Shown: piece after piece, positions 42,904-55,471 of the stretch
How positions within the stretch are numbered: the stretch's first letter is position 1
Layout: each line of letters begins with the position of its first letter
DNA from: Micropterus salmoides
Taxonomy: Eukaryota > Chordata > Actinopteri > Centrarchiformes > Centrarchidae
Assembly (NCBI RefSeq): GCF_014851395.1
Contig: NW_024041150.1
Location: 30,196,305 to 30,260,304 of the forward strand
Direction of reading: 5' to 3'
Length of the DNA: 64,000 nucleotides
The notes under the pieces: generated by a model
Told to the model about the DNA's origin: nothing
The model's input: the letters and a program-made list of their open reading frames with translations, nothing else
Database searches by the model: none
Made by a program: the position numbers and the translations under genes

Positions 42904-45266
42904 ATGGACGGTAAGTTAATATTCTTTAGTTGAGCTATTTTTTTTTTATCTGGATGGGACTCTGCACATTAAGTTGCAAGATGAAGAAATTTAAATAGCG
43001 TAATGGGACGGTTCATTAGCCTGCGCTGTTTTGTTTTAGGCTAAATAATATTACTGTTACAGTACACAGGTGCTAGACTAAGATGTCACAGATCTTGTTG
43101 TTGTTTTGTGCTCTCAAACTTAAAACCTTCTTTCTCAAGCCTAATGAAGCCGTTGTGTTTTGTCCTGCAAGAGCTTTCTCTCTGAAAGCCCGGGTCTGTA
43201 TGAGATGGTTGAGGTTTTTGACAGTGGCATGCTTATTACATCACAGGGTCGATTCCTGTTCTCACTCTCTGTCCTCTTTCTCTCTATCCTCTCCCTCTTT
43301 GTTCTGACAATCACACACATATTGTATGCAGCTAGAGAAAGATATATAGCCTTATCTGATAATAAATGAAGAAACAGAGTATATATCACCTAAATAAAGT
43401 AGGCTATATCAATACTCCGCCTAGTGGGCTAATGTGGAGTCCTCTGCAGTAAATGTGCAGAATAGTAGCTAATTTGGCATTATAACTATGTGGTCTTGAC
43501 TTCCTGTCAACTTTTTCACCTGGTTATTTCTTTCTCTCTCTCTCTGTGCCGATTCTCCTGCTCTCTCTCCTTCTCCTCCCTCTCAACATCATTTTGATCA
43601 TCTCTCACCACAACCAAAACAAATTTGTATTTTCATCTATGGAAAACAGGCATTTCTTTTGGGTCATATATGACTTCACTGCCTCGACAAATAGTTGCGT
43701 CTTAAACTGAAACAGAGAACCGAGAAAGATGTATACGGTTAACTAACTTTAACAGTACCCACATAAGGAAGTTTAAAACAGTGCTGATTTTCAATTTACA
43801 CTCATTAAAGACTGCAGACAAGTTCACAAAACCTAATAGTGCTTAATCTGTAAATCAGGACGTCCCAGAACACAGAGAGGCTGCTTTCCTATCATAAACC
43901 CACAGCACCTGGAGCACAGTGGACAATGCCTATACGTGCTAGCCGTTTAAAACTAAACAAAACTGTCATCACAAACAAATCAATAATTTATTTACATTTA
44001 TTAATCAAAGCATCAATAATCACTCAAAAGGCCTAACCTTTTGCCATTTCACAGCAGAAAAGCCCAGTTGCTTAGCTGTGTGGCTCACAGTAGGCCTAAT
44101 AATATGCCAAAATATTTAGACACCAAAAAGCATTAAACCCCTTGCCAGCACACAGTTCATCTACTGGTATATGTGGGCCTTTGTAGATTTTAATAATATA
44201 AGATAATTGAACTTATGTCTGTCTTCTTGTATATGAAAACAGACATATGTACATATTTATTGATGGATATTGTTTTCTTTCAGGGTCAAACAGAAGAATT
44301 GTCCTGTTGGGAAAAACTGAAGTTGGGAAAAGCAGCCTGGCTAACACCATATTTGGAGAGGAACTGTTCGATATCGACCAATCTCCCAACTCTGAAACAA
44401 GAACATGTCAAGCAGAGACCAAATCTGTCAGTGGAAGAAGCATCACTCTGATCGACACTCCTGGTTTCTTTGACACTGATAGATCTGAGGAGGAGCTGAA
44501 GTCTGAGATAGTGAGCTGTATCACAAAGTGCGCTCCTGGGCCTCATGCTTTTCTCATTGTGCTAAAAGTGGAGAAGTTCACAGAGCAGGAGCAGGCTGTC
44601 ATCAACAAAATAAGTCAATACTTCTCTGAAGAAGCTTTCAAATATGCGACAGTCGTCTTCACTCATGGTGACCAGCTCCGTGAAGGATGGAAAATTGAGG
44701 ATTTTGTCTGCAAGAATAAGTTTATGAATGATCTTGTGAAGAAGTGCGGAGGCCGGTGCCACATTGTTGACAATAAATACTGGAATAAAATCCCAAAAGA
44801 TAAATACAGGAGCAACCGGTTCCAGGTGGAGGAGCTACTTAACACAATAGACAAGATGGTGATGGAAAACAACGGAAGCTGCTACACCAATGAGATGCTA
44901 CAAGCAGTGGAGAAAAAAATACAAGAGGAGGAGGAGCAGATTAGATGCTTATCAAAAAACAAGAGAGAGACCAGAGAGCAGGGTAAGGTCACCATGTTTA
45001 AGAGGCTTTTGATCCAAGTGGCAGGTGCCGCAAAAGGTGCATTATTCGGAGCTTTTATTGGTGTAGTATTGAGTGGGGTGGTCATTTCTTCAATGCCATT
45101 AAGCGCACTGGCATTTGCTTTAGTTGGAGCGGTGATAAAAGGTTTTAGAGAATATATTAAAGCTGAAGGAGAAGACACACAACAGGAAGCAGCAAGTGGG
45201 GCAGCAATGGCTGACAAGAACGAAGCTCAGTCTGTCTTCGATGAAGCAAAAAATGTTTCGGACTGA
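42904..45266 (+). CDS. gimap: GIMAP D: AIG1-type immune GTPase with GKTEVGKS P-loop
   Basis: Exon 1 coding part is 42904-42910 (ATGGACG|GTAAGT), intron 42911-44283 (acceptor TTTTCTTTCAG), exon 2 44284-45266. The protein has 329 residues and starts MDGSNRRIVLLGKTEVGKSS. The P-loop keeps the GxxxxGKS signature but has Glu at position 15 where the paralogs have Gly (codon 44319-44321). G3 DTPG, box GPHAFLIVLKV, G4 THGDQL and G5 RCHIVD are normal. The C-terminal part diverges from A-C: a Lys/Arg/Glu-rich stretch (IRCLSKNKRETREQGK), one hydrophobic Gly/Ala block (about 255-292), then an acidic end (EGEDTQQEAASG). AATAAA at 45400-45405. No damage to the frame. Paralog name not resolved. Confidence 0.92.
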
Positions 45267-45399
45267 CTGATCAGCCAGAGTACTTCAAAAGATTTTTAAC
45301 AGCATTCATAGAGTAGATCTCTAGTAAACCCACTGGATAATGTTGGTTGTATTCCTGTCTTTTGTTGAAATACGTGTCATTACCATGCCTTATTGCACT

Positions 45400-45405
45400 A
45401 ATAAA
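45400..45405 (+). promoter_or_regulatory. Poly(A) signal of GIMAP D
   Basis: AATAAA 134 bp after the stop codon, in a position matching GIMAP A. Confidence 0.6.
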
Positions 45406-45469
45406 CATATTTAAAAACAAAGTAAAAAAGAAACATTGGTCTCTGTTTCCTTTGGCAAAAAACAGCTAA

Positions 45470-45850
45470 CCAGAAAATTTAGAGCATTAAAAGTTTTCCT
45501 GCATTCTGGAGACATTTTCTGCTCCAATTTACGGTGAAAATGTATTTTTATATGAGAGAAAACTATATTGCATTGCATGTTTTCTTATTGTGCAAATCAA
45601 CCTTCTTAAAGCATTTTCATTTGTTGGTTAACATTTCTTTGTGCAAGCTGTTTTTAGGAACGTTTTAAACAAATGCTCTCAAAAAGTTATGTGGACAGAA
45701 ATCAGCCATTTCAAAATGTGCTTCAGCACCCCAAAAAATGGTCTGAAATCACCCCTGCATTTATTTAGGTTAATGTATCATATGAGGCACACAAGGTGGA
45801 CTGTGGTATGTGATTGTGTTGTGGCTTTCATAATTCCATTCCTATAATAT
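45470..45850 (-). repeat. Old interspersed repeat, copy 3 (inverted)
   Basis: The reverse complement of 45474-45545 contains 'agcagaaaatgtctccagaa' and 'tgcaggaaa' as in 1-120. The 45640-45730 part resembles 2540-2620. Confidence 0.5.
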
Positions 45851-46103
45851 TATAATATATCATAATGTTACCTCTTTAAAAGGAGCACCATGCAGATTAG
45901 AGAGCAGACATTCTGAATGTCATGTTTTAGTGAGTAGTGAAATATTTTTGGACTCAATATCTAAATTATAGAGAACATGTTCCTTTCAAGTAAGAATAAA
46001 ACAATATATTATTATTAACATATTAATTAACATATATTAACAATATATGGATGTTGCCAGGAAGTGGGAGCTTTACTTAGTTTGACACAGATATGTGGAT
46101 TTA

Positions 46104-47401
46104 CAGTCTCCTCCAAAAGTATTTGAACAGTAAGGCAAATTCCTTTGTTTTTGTTGTTCAGAAATGTGGGTTTAAGATCAAAAGATGAGTTCATGAGACA
46201 AGAGTTCAGAATTTCAGCTCTCATTTCGTGGTATTCACATCTAGAAGTGTTAAACAACTCAGGACATACCACCCTTTGTTTGAACCCACCCATTTTTCAA
46301 GTGAGCAAAACTATTGGAACATGTGACTGACATATTTTTCTTGCTGCCCAGATGTTGCCTTTTAGGTTGATTGTCCAAACATTAAATTGCTCTGCATGAC
46401 TAGTCTAAGTTTTCATCCTTGGTTCAAACCTATAAAGACTGCATTTCCTGTTAAAGAGGATAAACCAACATGAAGACCAGAGAGCTGTCTGTGGGAGAAA
46501 AGCAAGCCATTGTCAAGCTGAGAAAAGAAGGAAAATCGACAAGAGCCAGTGGACAAACATTGGCCATAGCAAGCACAACAATTTGGAATGTCCTGAAAAA
46601 GAAAGAATCTACTGATGTACTGAGCAACAGACGTCGAACAGGTCGGCCAAGGAAAACAGTAGTTGATGACAGAAATATCGTGAGAGCTATGAAGAAACCC
46701 CCCAAAACATCAGTAAGTGACATCACCAACGACCTCCACAGTGCAGGGGTGAAGGTATCACAATCCACTATTGGAAGAAGACTCAGAGAGCAGAAATATA
46801 GAGGCCACACCACAAGATGCAAACCACTCATCAGCAGGAAGAATCAGAAGGCCAGATGGAAATTTGCAAAGAAGTACAGAGACGAGCCGCAAAAGTTCTG
46901 CAACACAATCTTATGGACTGACAAGACCAAGATTAATCTCTACAAAGTGATGGAAAGGCCAAAGCGTGGAGAAAGAAAGGAACTGCTTATGATCCGAAGC
47001 ATACAAGCTCATCTGTGAAGCATGGTGGAGGTAATGTCATGGCTTGGGCGTGCATGGCTGCCTCTGGAACAGGCTCATTAATATTTATTGATGATGTAAC
47101 TGATGATGGTAGCAGCAGAATGAATTCAGAAGTGGAGAGAAACATTTTGTCTGCCAATTTACGGAGAAATGCATTTTTTCACGCAGCAGGACAATGACCC
47201 AAAGCACACTGCCAACAAAACAAAGGACTTCATCAGGGGGGAAAGTGGAAGGTTTTTGACTGTGAGTACCAGGAAATAAAAGCTAAAATTCTGAACTCTT
47301 GTCTCATGAACTCATCTTTTGATCTAAAACCCAAATGTCTTCAGTGAACAACAAAAACAAAGCAATTTGCCTTGCTGTTCCAATACTTTTGGAGGGGACT
47401 G
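46104..47401 (+). mobile_element. Second Tc1-like transposon, internally deleted
   Basis: Ends are CAGTCTCCTCCAAAAGTATT and, inverted, CAGTCCCCTCCAAAAGTATT, with TA on each side (46102-46103, 47402-47403). The subterminal text 'aaggcaaatt.ctttgttttt' is also shared by both ends. It is a different Tc1 family from the one at 39952. Confidence 0.93.
46470..47260 (+). pseudogene. Tc1-like transposase remnant
   Basis: The first frame (46470-47018) starts MKTRELSVGEKQAIVKLRKE with an N-terminal helix-turn-helix, a GRPRK hook and ILWTDKTKINL, where Lys replaces the usual Glu next to the first catalytic Asp. A frameshift leads to MKHGGGNVMAWACM (47015 on), then after another break 'gacaatgacccaaagcacac' (DNDPKHT, second Asp). 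The C-terminal NPIE part is missing through a deletion near 47240. Inactive. Confidence 0.9.
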
Positions 47402-47403
47402 TA

Positions 47404-47809
47404 AGTACTAAAAGTAAAAGTACTCATTACGCAGAATGACGAGTTTCACAAAAATGTTAAGGTCATTAGGTTATAGTGATTTATGCATTAATGAGTAAAC
47501 ATCACTTTAATTCAATTCAACCTTTATTTAAGATTTTCTGATTTCTCATTTAAAATGATTTTGTTTATTTTATCTGTACTTGAAGGGAAATATTATCTGC
47601 ACATTGGAGTCAAAAGCATAGGGCAAAAGATATATCACTATTCACTAAAGAATAAGAGGTAACCTTAACTCACAGTCAACATTGGCAGTACAGAAAAAAA
47701 GTGCATTTTCACCACCCATTTTATTTAGCTACTGAATACAGGGTGAGAATAAGAAACAGAGGCATGCTGCAGTTGTCTTTTTAACTGTATTTTAAAAGCC
47801 CGAAGGAGA
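47404..47809. other. Non-coding spacer
   Basis: AT-rich, with the remains of a 'ttaattcaattcaacctttattta' fish repeat at about 47510. No gene. Confidence 0.4.
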
Positions 47810-48670
47810 TGGGGAGACTGTCAGTGCACTCGCCCACACAGCACCACCACAGCCAAGTAGAGGATGAAGCAGATGCAGTACACGGTCTTGTACCACTTGA
47901 GTGACCACAGGGTCGCTGACCAGGATGAAGATTATCAACAGGCTTGTTTGTCTATAGGATAATTAAAGCCTAATGCTTTGAGTAAATAAATAACAAAACA
48001 AATGTCAAAAGATAAGAAACTGCAACAAAATTGCTAATTGTATTAATGAGCTGCTCATCCCTGCCTGACATGTCTAGGCTCAAACCAAAGTTGTGTGAAC
48101 ACCGAGGTATATGTGAGGAACCTCTGTTGGCTGGTCAAGCTCTGACCTGTAACCAGGGAAGGTTTACAGGAAGTGGCAGTTTGCAGTCTTCAGCTTGAAG
48201 GAGTTTGAAAGTCCCTCTGTCTAAAACAGAACAGTTTGGTACTGGGGCCCTCTGGTGTCTAAAGTGTGATGGGTTTTAGTTCAAGTCAAGTCAATTTTAT
48301 TTATATATCTCAAAATCACACATCAAAGATTGTAGAGCTTTATAGTCAGTACAATATATGACAACCTCTAGCCCACTGAAATAGATATAACCTTTATTAA
48401 TCAGGTAATCTCATCGAGATCAAGATCTCAACATAGCCAGACACAACACGAGCACATGCAGCATCAGAGACAATCACAGACGTCATTGAAATTCAAAGAC
48501 TGTTAAGTTTTAAAATTCTCAGTCAGTATTTTTTTTGTCAGAAATTTAACTAAATGTTTCTGCAAAGACACTGAAGCTGTTACATTCTTTATTTCTGTTC
48601 TTCATCGCTTAATGTGTCTCCCTCCTTCATCTCTTTTTTCTTCTCAGGTAGTGTCAGCAAAGTACTCAGA
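47810..48670 (-). pseudogene. Inverted MYADM relic with 3' flank
   Basis: On the minus strand 47940-47815 reads FILVSDPVV, then, after a deletion that shifts the frame, LKWYKTVYCICFIL, YLAVVVLCVGECT and LPISF. This is the sixth membrane segment region of MYADM (LKWCMAVYCICFIV, MCVGECTGLLPISF in the intact gene). 48670-48540 contains MYADM 3' UTR text ('gatgaaggagggagacaca' on minus). The flank unit 48500-48130 lies between the two, so the relic is also rearranged. It cannot be translated through. Confidence 0.85.
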
Positions 48671-49505
48671 TCTTGTACTTAAATATAGCAATACCACAGT
48701 GTAGAAATACTCTGCCTCCAAGACTTTTATACCACTATTAGATTGTTCATTTTGGGCTTTTAGTGATTTAGAAATTTGATAAATACCCAGTCAGAGCATG
48801 AATGCTAATGACTTTGGTGTTCCCCTGACATTGGGCCACCAGCAGATCAAAGTTTTCACTTATTCTGTTAAAAATCTGCTCAATGATTTGGCACAAAATC
48901 TGTCCAGACTGAAATATTCCAACAAATGTTAAATGGATTTCCATGAAATACAGACATTCACGGTTCCCAGACGATGAAGGTGACTGATCACCTGACTATC
49001 TAGCGCTGTCATCAGATCAAATTTTTAATTTGTCCAATACTTTGGTTTATGACCGGATACTTTCAAAACTAATGTCATCCAACCAATGATGTCAGCCTCA
49101 ATTGTACTTTTTGTTTTAAGCTAATAACAAATGTTAACATAACGAACTAAGATGATAACATGTGAAACATTAACATCTTATTCTTGTTTCACTCTTTACA
49201 GTAATCTTTGACAAACATATTTGGCTTCCTCTGTTATGAAATAGATGTAATTATTCCAATGCACCATTCATAAATCAATTACCTTACCAATTAAAATATT
49301 ACCAATTATAATTTTTTCATATGTTTCAATTCATTCGTTGTTCTTATAAGCTTGGTCTACACTGTGATCCACAAAGACCTGTTTTTTGGTAGAACAGCAG
49401 AAGGCCTGTCTAACAAGATTATGTATGTGTAAGTTATATTTTCTGGTTAGCTTTCATAATTCTAAGAAGCGTATTACAAATGAATAAACACAATCAGCTC
49501 AAAGT
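48671..49505. other. Non-coding, short perciform-repeat fragment
   Basis: 48660-48720 holds an inverted end of the perciform repeat ('agtactcagatcttgtactt', 'ccacagtgtagaaatactc'). 48760-49150 resembles intronic repeat text with no recognisable end. No gene. Confidence 0.4.
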
Positions 49506-49565
49506 TTAAAGATAGTTTAGACCATTTTCTCCTGCTTCTTCAAGAGTCACGTATCATTAAAGGCT

Positions 49566-49840
49566 TTAACTCTGTTTTAACTTTGGAAGTAATATTCCAC
49601 CCACGACATCATTTGCTTCATCTTTCATGACAGCACCTGCTGCCCTCTTTGCTGCTTCCAGTGATGTGTCTGCTCCCTCAGCTGCATGATATCCTGTAAC
49701 ACCTCCGCTCAACACTTCCAATACAACAGACGCCCCTCTAAGGGCTGCTGTTCCTCCTGCTGCTGCTGCTCCAAATACTTTCCTACGCCAGGACATCCTT
49801 GCCCACATGTTCCATGATGATGCTTCTAATGAAGGTTAAA
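49566..49840 (-). pseudogene. Orphan GIMAP C-terminal exon piece
   Basis: The minus-strand frame (49808-49566) reads FGAAAAGGTAALRGA, GGVTGYHAAEGADTSLEAAK and LLPKLKQS. These match the tail of GIMAP C (GFKGYNAAEGADTPLEAAL, YPKSKQS). No GTPase domain is present upstream. A splice-acceptor-like 'ttttaaccttcattag' (minus) precedes it at about 49830. It may be a truncated duplicate or an exon reused by a small transcript; a relic is more likely. Confidence 0.75.
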
Positions 49841-50416
49841 AAAAATCATTTATAAATTTTTTTTCTTTTTAATTTAAAAGTATTTATTACTTACCCATTT
49901 ATCTCTATGGAAAATATGAAGATACTTGAACAGGACACGTTTTAGCCATGTTGCATTAGAACAACCAAATAGAGAAAGTTGCTTTTATTCTTTTGAATGA
50001 ATGTAAGTGTTCTGTTCTGAATATTTATTGTTGTCTTTGCTGACTGTATGCTGGAGAATTTACAATAAATATTTAGTGTCAAAAGTTAAAAACTATTAGT
50101 TTCATATCATAATGATCTAACAATAGTGAGTAAAATATGCGTGGCTTTCATTACAAATTATAATAGGTATGGTTGTACATGTTTTATGTTCACCCCCTCT
50201 GAATTCAGATAATAGAGTTTGTAAGGGCACAAGGAAACCAGTGGGTATCATTTAGTAACGTTAAGTTACTCTTGCATGCAGCATGTTAAGCTAACCACAA
50301 CGTGCCTTACTCTAACGTTACACTGTTACCCACTGAAATGTCCCGGTTCCTACACGTTAACATATAATGTAGATAAATAATGAAGACATGTCAAAGAAAG
50401 ACACAGATACTTACAA

Positions 50417-50510
50417 GACCAAAGTAAATGTCTTTTTGCTTCCAGTGTTTGCAGTAAACTCTCGCCCGTTGCTTGCTGAAAGGCCGAAATTGTAATGTAT
50501 CCCTCGTTTA
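50417..50510 (-). other. Possible exon with strong splice donor upstream of the orphan GIMAP tail
   Basis: The minus strand reads 'gacatttactttggtctt' directly followed by GTAAGTATC at 50416, a near-perfect donor. With the acceptor at about 49830 it could form a two-exon transcript ending in the GIMAP tail. This rests on two splice-like motifs only. Confidence 0.25.
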
Positions 50511-50744
50511 AAAATGACAGATGTCTTTATCGCGAGATCTGGCCATCCTTGATGTCTAACTTTCAAGTCTCGCGTTGCCAGTAGTCATGTGTCAGTAGGG
50601 CTACAGCTGACATCTAGCGGTTGAAACTAGTAATTGGATTTTGTTTTAAATTAAAATGAAAGTTAATGTAGTGAATGTTACAGCGAAAATAAATTTAAAT
50701 GTTTCAAATATTTACTTGCATTTGATGAAATGATATCACGCACC

Positions 50745-51300
50745 TCAACAGCTGCATGGGTGAAAACTACATGTAACCTATTTGGTCTGAAACAGGGCTA
50801 CAGCCAAGCTGTTGCTATTAGATCACTAATTGCCTCTATTTCGCTGAGTGGACTAAAAGCAGACTACACGTAGCCTGTCCAAATAAGAGCTAAATCGTAG
50901 CTACAGATAGACCATATCAATTTAATGACACTTAATATCTTGTTGATATTATTGAGATTGCAAAAGTAATAGGATATCAACCATCTCATGTTGGCCAGGG
51001 CAAAACCCATTTTTACTAATTGTTGACTTTTTTGACTAAAAGTGGCCTGCAAATAGCCGGTCTGTCTACGAGCTAAATCGTGGCTACGCACAGGCTGCAC
51101 GTAAATCATGCGTTAGAAATGAAATAAAAAATCACTTTGTAATCACTGTAGACCTTGCTTAAATGATGGAATATCATACACATTGCAAGTTATTTTGGCA
51201 AAAAACGGCATGTAACCACTTGTAAAGTTATTGTGGCTAGAAGTGGGTTACTCATAGCCAGACTAAATCAGGTCTATAGTAAACCTAGACGGTGAAATGA
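50745..51300. repeat. Degenerate tandem repeat of about 150 bp units
   Basis: The themes 'gactaaaagcagactacacg', 'gactaaaagtggcctgcaa', 'gagctaaatcgt(a/g)gctac' and 'cacgtagcct/caggctgcacgta' recur about every 150-170 bp in three to four diverged units. Confidence 0.55.
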
Positions 51301-51370
51301 CGGCTATTGCTTTCTGGGGAGCCCTTATCAGCTAAACAGATGAGTAAAACACCATCCTGGAATGCACACC

Positions 51371-51425
51371 AGTGTTTCCCATATGGTCATTTATTTGTGG
51401 CAGCCCGCCACAATATCAACGCTGA
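51371..51425 (+). mobile_element. hAT-type transposon end fragment
   Basis: 'cagtgtttcccatatggtca' with 'tttatttgtggcagcccgcc' is the typical end of a fish hAT family with CAGTGTTTCC termini. A similar end in the opposite sense ('ggaaacactg') is at 60082-60091, but there is no sign that the two form one element. Confidence 0.5.
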
Positions 51426-51479
51426 CCGAAACAAATTGATTTTTCGTTTTTTTTACTAGGCCTATTTTAAATCTATTTG

Positions 51480-51690
51480 ATTGCAGAGCGCCATAGCGCA
51501 TTCGCGCAGTACTTTCTCTCGCGCGTCCCTCTCTCTTTCTCACTCACTCGTCCTTCTCTCTCTCACTCGCTCTCTCTCCCTCTCGAATACCGCTGCACAA
51601 ATCAGTCCAACACAATGCTGTCAATGTCGGAGACCCAGAAAAAAGTTATTAGCAAGCATGTAAGGAGTCTAGCTAATAAGGAGAGCTAAC
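51480..51690 (+). other. CT-rich tract followed by a possible short exon
   Basis: (CT)-rich low complexity at 51517-51587 precedes MLSMSETQKKVISKH (51615 on) ending at a donor-like CAT|GTAAGG at 51659. It could be a first exon of an unrecognised gene or of a hAT element whose end is at 51371. No continuation was found. Confidence 0.25.
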
Positions 51691-53279
51691 GTTAAGTTAA
51701 TGTTGAAAACACCTGGGTGGGTTTTTGAGGCTAGCACGCTGTACATAGCTGGTAGTCAATATCGACTGCACGCGCAGGTCAGATATAACGATAGCTCTGT
51801 TGGGGGTTAACATTAGTTTAGCTTTGAGAATTACAAATGTCTGTTAGCCAACAACAGGCCAGCTAGCTTAATGTTATCAACTACAGTTTACTGGGCGTAT
51901 TGTTTAATAACGTTAAATCCAGTGATGCTGAAATGGAAGAAGTCTCTTCTAGCATTGCTCGCATTGTATCTTTTACCTTTCGTTGTTCATTTGGTTTTAA
52001 TGCGAATTATTTCCAAACACAACTCCTTTAACAAAATTAGTCGCGGAGGCCCAAAGTTAATGAGTTACCGGAGTGAACACGAGTGACAGCCATAGTGACT
52101 GCAGACGGCAATGTCAGTGAGAGGAAGCGGGGCTGAGTCACTGTAGCACTGTGCGTGTGTGTGGTCTTAACTGTTGTCAGGGAGATATGCTATTTTTAAC
52201 AAATTCTTATCATTTTCGCCGGTTAGTTGATTGTTCTTTTGCACTCGCAAAAAACCTGGTTTAACGCTAACCATATGTTATGTTGCTCTTTTTTAAGCAC
52301 CAGACATAATGTTAAATAAGGAGACAAATTAAAGTGGGGGAGAGATCACAGTACAGTTTGTCTTTCATTCAACTAATGATAAGTGGCACATATTTTAAAA
52401 CGGTCAAAATTACTTTTATTGACTTTCTCGTGAAAAGGTTGAAGTCAAACTTTGCATTACATGCACAACTAACCTGCTAACAGACACACAGCACAATCAT
52501 TGTCCAATCAAAACTACAAAAATACATCATAAAGTCACAGCAAACCCAGCGCAACAACATTAAATAACGTTAACAAGTTTTCTTTCCGGGTTTGACTCCC
52601 GGGGCTGAGTCAGCTAATAAGACCGCTAGCTGCAGGGCTACCAAAGCTAACCTGCTAATGTTAACTTTATGCGGGGGAGCGCCATCATTCTCTGCTGGGT
52701 CCCCCTGCCCTTGTCTGAGAACCTCCAAAGTAACAGCAGAGAAAATCTAAAAATATTTTCTCCATAAAACATGATCTAGTTTCATCAAAATCAGTGAAGT
52801 TGTGTTTGTTTTGTCCAGTAACATTAACATTAAGTGAGTGTAAGTGAGGCATGTCTACTGATATAACATTAGGCCAGGATGAGTCATCTTTTTTTTATTT
52901 TTTACATAATGTTAACTGAAATATTCCAGGAAATTACAAACTCTAAATAAACGATACGATAAAAATTGCTTCAAAACAATGTTTTCATTTCGTTCCCCAA
53001 TATTAGTGCATTTGTGACATATAGATCATCTAAACGCAATTAAACATCGATTTTGGTTAACTTGTTATCTGATGCTAACAGTTAACTAGCTAACGTTAGC
53101 TAAAATGAGCTAGCTTGTCTGAACCACAGTTATTTATTTAGCCATATAGCATTATTATATAGTTACTTATTTCAGAATATATTAAAGCTATCATAGCTTT
53201 TTTAATATATAATATATTAATATATATAGACCTTTGTGGCTAACTTGCAGTATTACCGCCTTACCTGCTCATGCTAAAG
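51691..53279. other. Non-coding, nothing recognised
   Basis: AT-rich with frequent 'gctaacgttagct'-type text (for example 53090-53115). A short self-complementary AT region lies at 53180-53230. No gene. Confidence 0.4.
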
Positions 53280-53510
53280 TCCTCTGTCACGTAAGACCTG
53301 TTGCCTTGACACCGCGCTCCATCTGGACTGCATACTCCTTGCTGCTCACCTCTTCAGAAACTTTCGGCGCTTTGTCTCGCCCCTTTTTATAGAAGCCTGT
53401 ATACAGGCTAATTACATGTGGCTTACCTTTGCCAGTCTCTGCCAGTACTGTTACTATTAATAGTCTCTTAGAATCTTTAGAGCTTTCTGCCCTGCACTTT
53501 TGACAACCAT
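53280..53510 (-). mobile_element. Copia-like fragment, internally deleted, inverted copy
   Basis: The minus strand reads SSKDSKRLL and SEEVSSKEYAVQM, matching 26748-26775 and 27262-27300, but the Gag and zinc-knuckle part between them is missing. It marks the inner end of the right arm of the inverted duplication. Confidence 0.7.
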
Positions 53511-54645
53511 CTCTAGGTGATCCTGGGCCCATAACCATAACAGTAAGATTGTTCAATTCTGGCGTGCACGCCCAGTGCTAATCTATGAATAATGATGGAG
53601 TAATAAAACATGGTGGGGCATCAGCGCTCGTGGTGGAACTCTCCCTCTGGACATGTCACATGTCAATCTCAGCACATCTTATTGGTTGTTGGCATTGCTC
53701 ATCATAAAAGACCTGTGTTAACACATTGAGAGCACATTTGTTTCTATTATGTCAACATTCCCATTTACAGTCTCTTGAAAGTCAGTATTCTTCAACTCCT
53801 CAACATTAATGACCCGAAGACCACAAGACCACAATGTAGGTTACCAAGTGCAAAACAGACATAGGCTCCTACTCTGGAAATGCCCCTTCATGTCTAAATT
53901 TTGAGACTGGGGAGAAACTATATTCTGTTACAGTACAAAAAAAGACGTAATCAGATTACAGGTAGGGCCTACATTTTGTAATATCGGGGATTACTGATAA
54001 GGTTTCCATGAAACAGAAAACGCAGTGCAATTTGACTCTGTATATGTTTTTAATAAACGGTCTATGTGTACATGTTTCTGTTAAGACACAAAGCTAGGGA
54101 GGGACATGCTGCATGTGCTGATTGGCGTTTACAGTCACCAGTAGTGCCGAATGTGTGTTTACGCCAGGTTTACGCTCCCACCCTGTCATGAAGACTCTGT
54201 GTGGACCAGTTCCAGCTCTCAGTGAGTAAACACGGCACCTGAACCGGGACGGAGCACAGCCTCCGAGACCAGCAGAGGCCAGTTTGACCACTGTGAATAC
54301 AGACAGTAGAGGTTGTTCTAGCTGTATTTGGCTTTTGGCACCCCGGGGCTAAATAAACTAATAAATAATAATAGAACCACAAGCAGCACGGCTAACCGAC
54401 CGAGCTAACCAGCCACAGATACAGGCAGATAGGCTACAGTTGGCGGTTTACCAAAAATCAAAGCTATCTATCAAGAAGTTCTGTGTAAATCAGCCCAGTA
54501 CTGGATTCCCTGTTGGTCTCTGAGGCTGTGTTTTCCGTCCTATTCATGCCGTGTTCACGGGGATGCTGCTGAGCGAGGTGTCACCCCTCAATCATTCCCT
54601 GCTGCCCGCCCAAATGGCCTGAAAACTTCCAGTGCTTGAGTAAAG
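53511..54645. other. Right-arm-specific DNA, nothing recognised
   Basis: Absent from the matching place in the left arm (26706-26742). It contains short minus-strand open frames (54094-54382) without recognisable domains. No clear repeat ends. Confidence 0.4.
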
Positions 54646-55374
54646 GTGTAACAAACACTCCCCCGGTACTCTGAGCTCTCAGTACAGGCAGAGCTAATCT
54701 GACCAGTGGTTGCACAGCTAACTGAGCTATTAACAGCAGTTAGCTGTTAACTAACTTCAGCCACAAGTAAAGCCATCTGTCCATCAGGAAACTCTGTGAA
54801 TCACAGAGACATCAGAGAGAACACTAGAATATATAATATTTCTCTTTCATATTTGATCCAGTTTCACCAAAATCAGTGAAAAAATGTGTTTTTGTCCAGT
54901 AATCAGTGGGGCCCTGTCCCACAAACACTATACTTCAGCAGCATTATATTGAGAAATCTTTTCAGTAAGTGCAGAATGAGTCATCAACATTTTAAAATTC
55001 TTTTCTAAATGGCTCTTAAATATCATCAAGAATACCTACAAAACACATTTTTTTTGTCATTGATGTGCCAGATACTGCCATAATGATGACATCAAATAAA
55101 ACACATTTAAACATGAATTTTGATTTCATGGTGATGGAAGCTGTTGTTTTTATTTTAACCCCCATGACATGATGTTATGTTGGCATACTGCTGTCTTTTG
55201 TTTCTCTTTGATTGTCTGTCTGATCCCTTGAAAAACTAGAATAAAAAACTAGTGTGTTAACTTCATTGTAGTTTAGCATCATTGCAAGCTGACTTTGTTT
55301 ATGTCACACCATCATAAAATAAAATGCACATTTAGATAATTCACATTATACTATACAAGAAAGTCATTTTTTTT

Positions 55375-55471
55375 CCTCCAGAAATTCAGCTACATTTTTC
55401 TGTAAAGCCACTTAAGCTCTTATATTCTTTTTTTCTGTTCTTCATCACTCCGTCATCAACTTTCTTCTCAT

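Noticed and set aside
43083..43369. Overlapping short frames in the GIMAP D intron
   Set aside because: Low-complexity CT-rich DNA; no splice or homology support.
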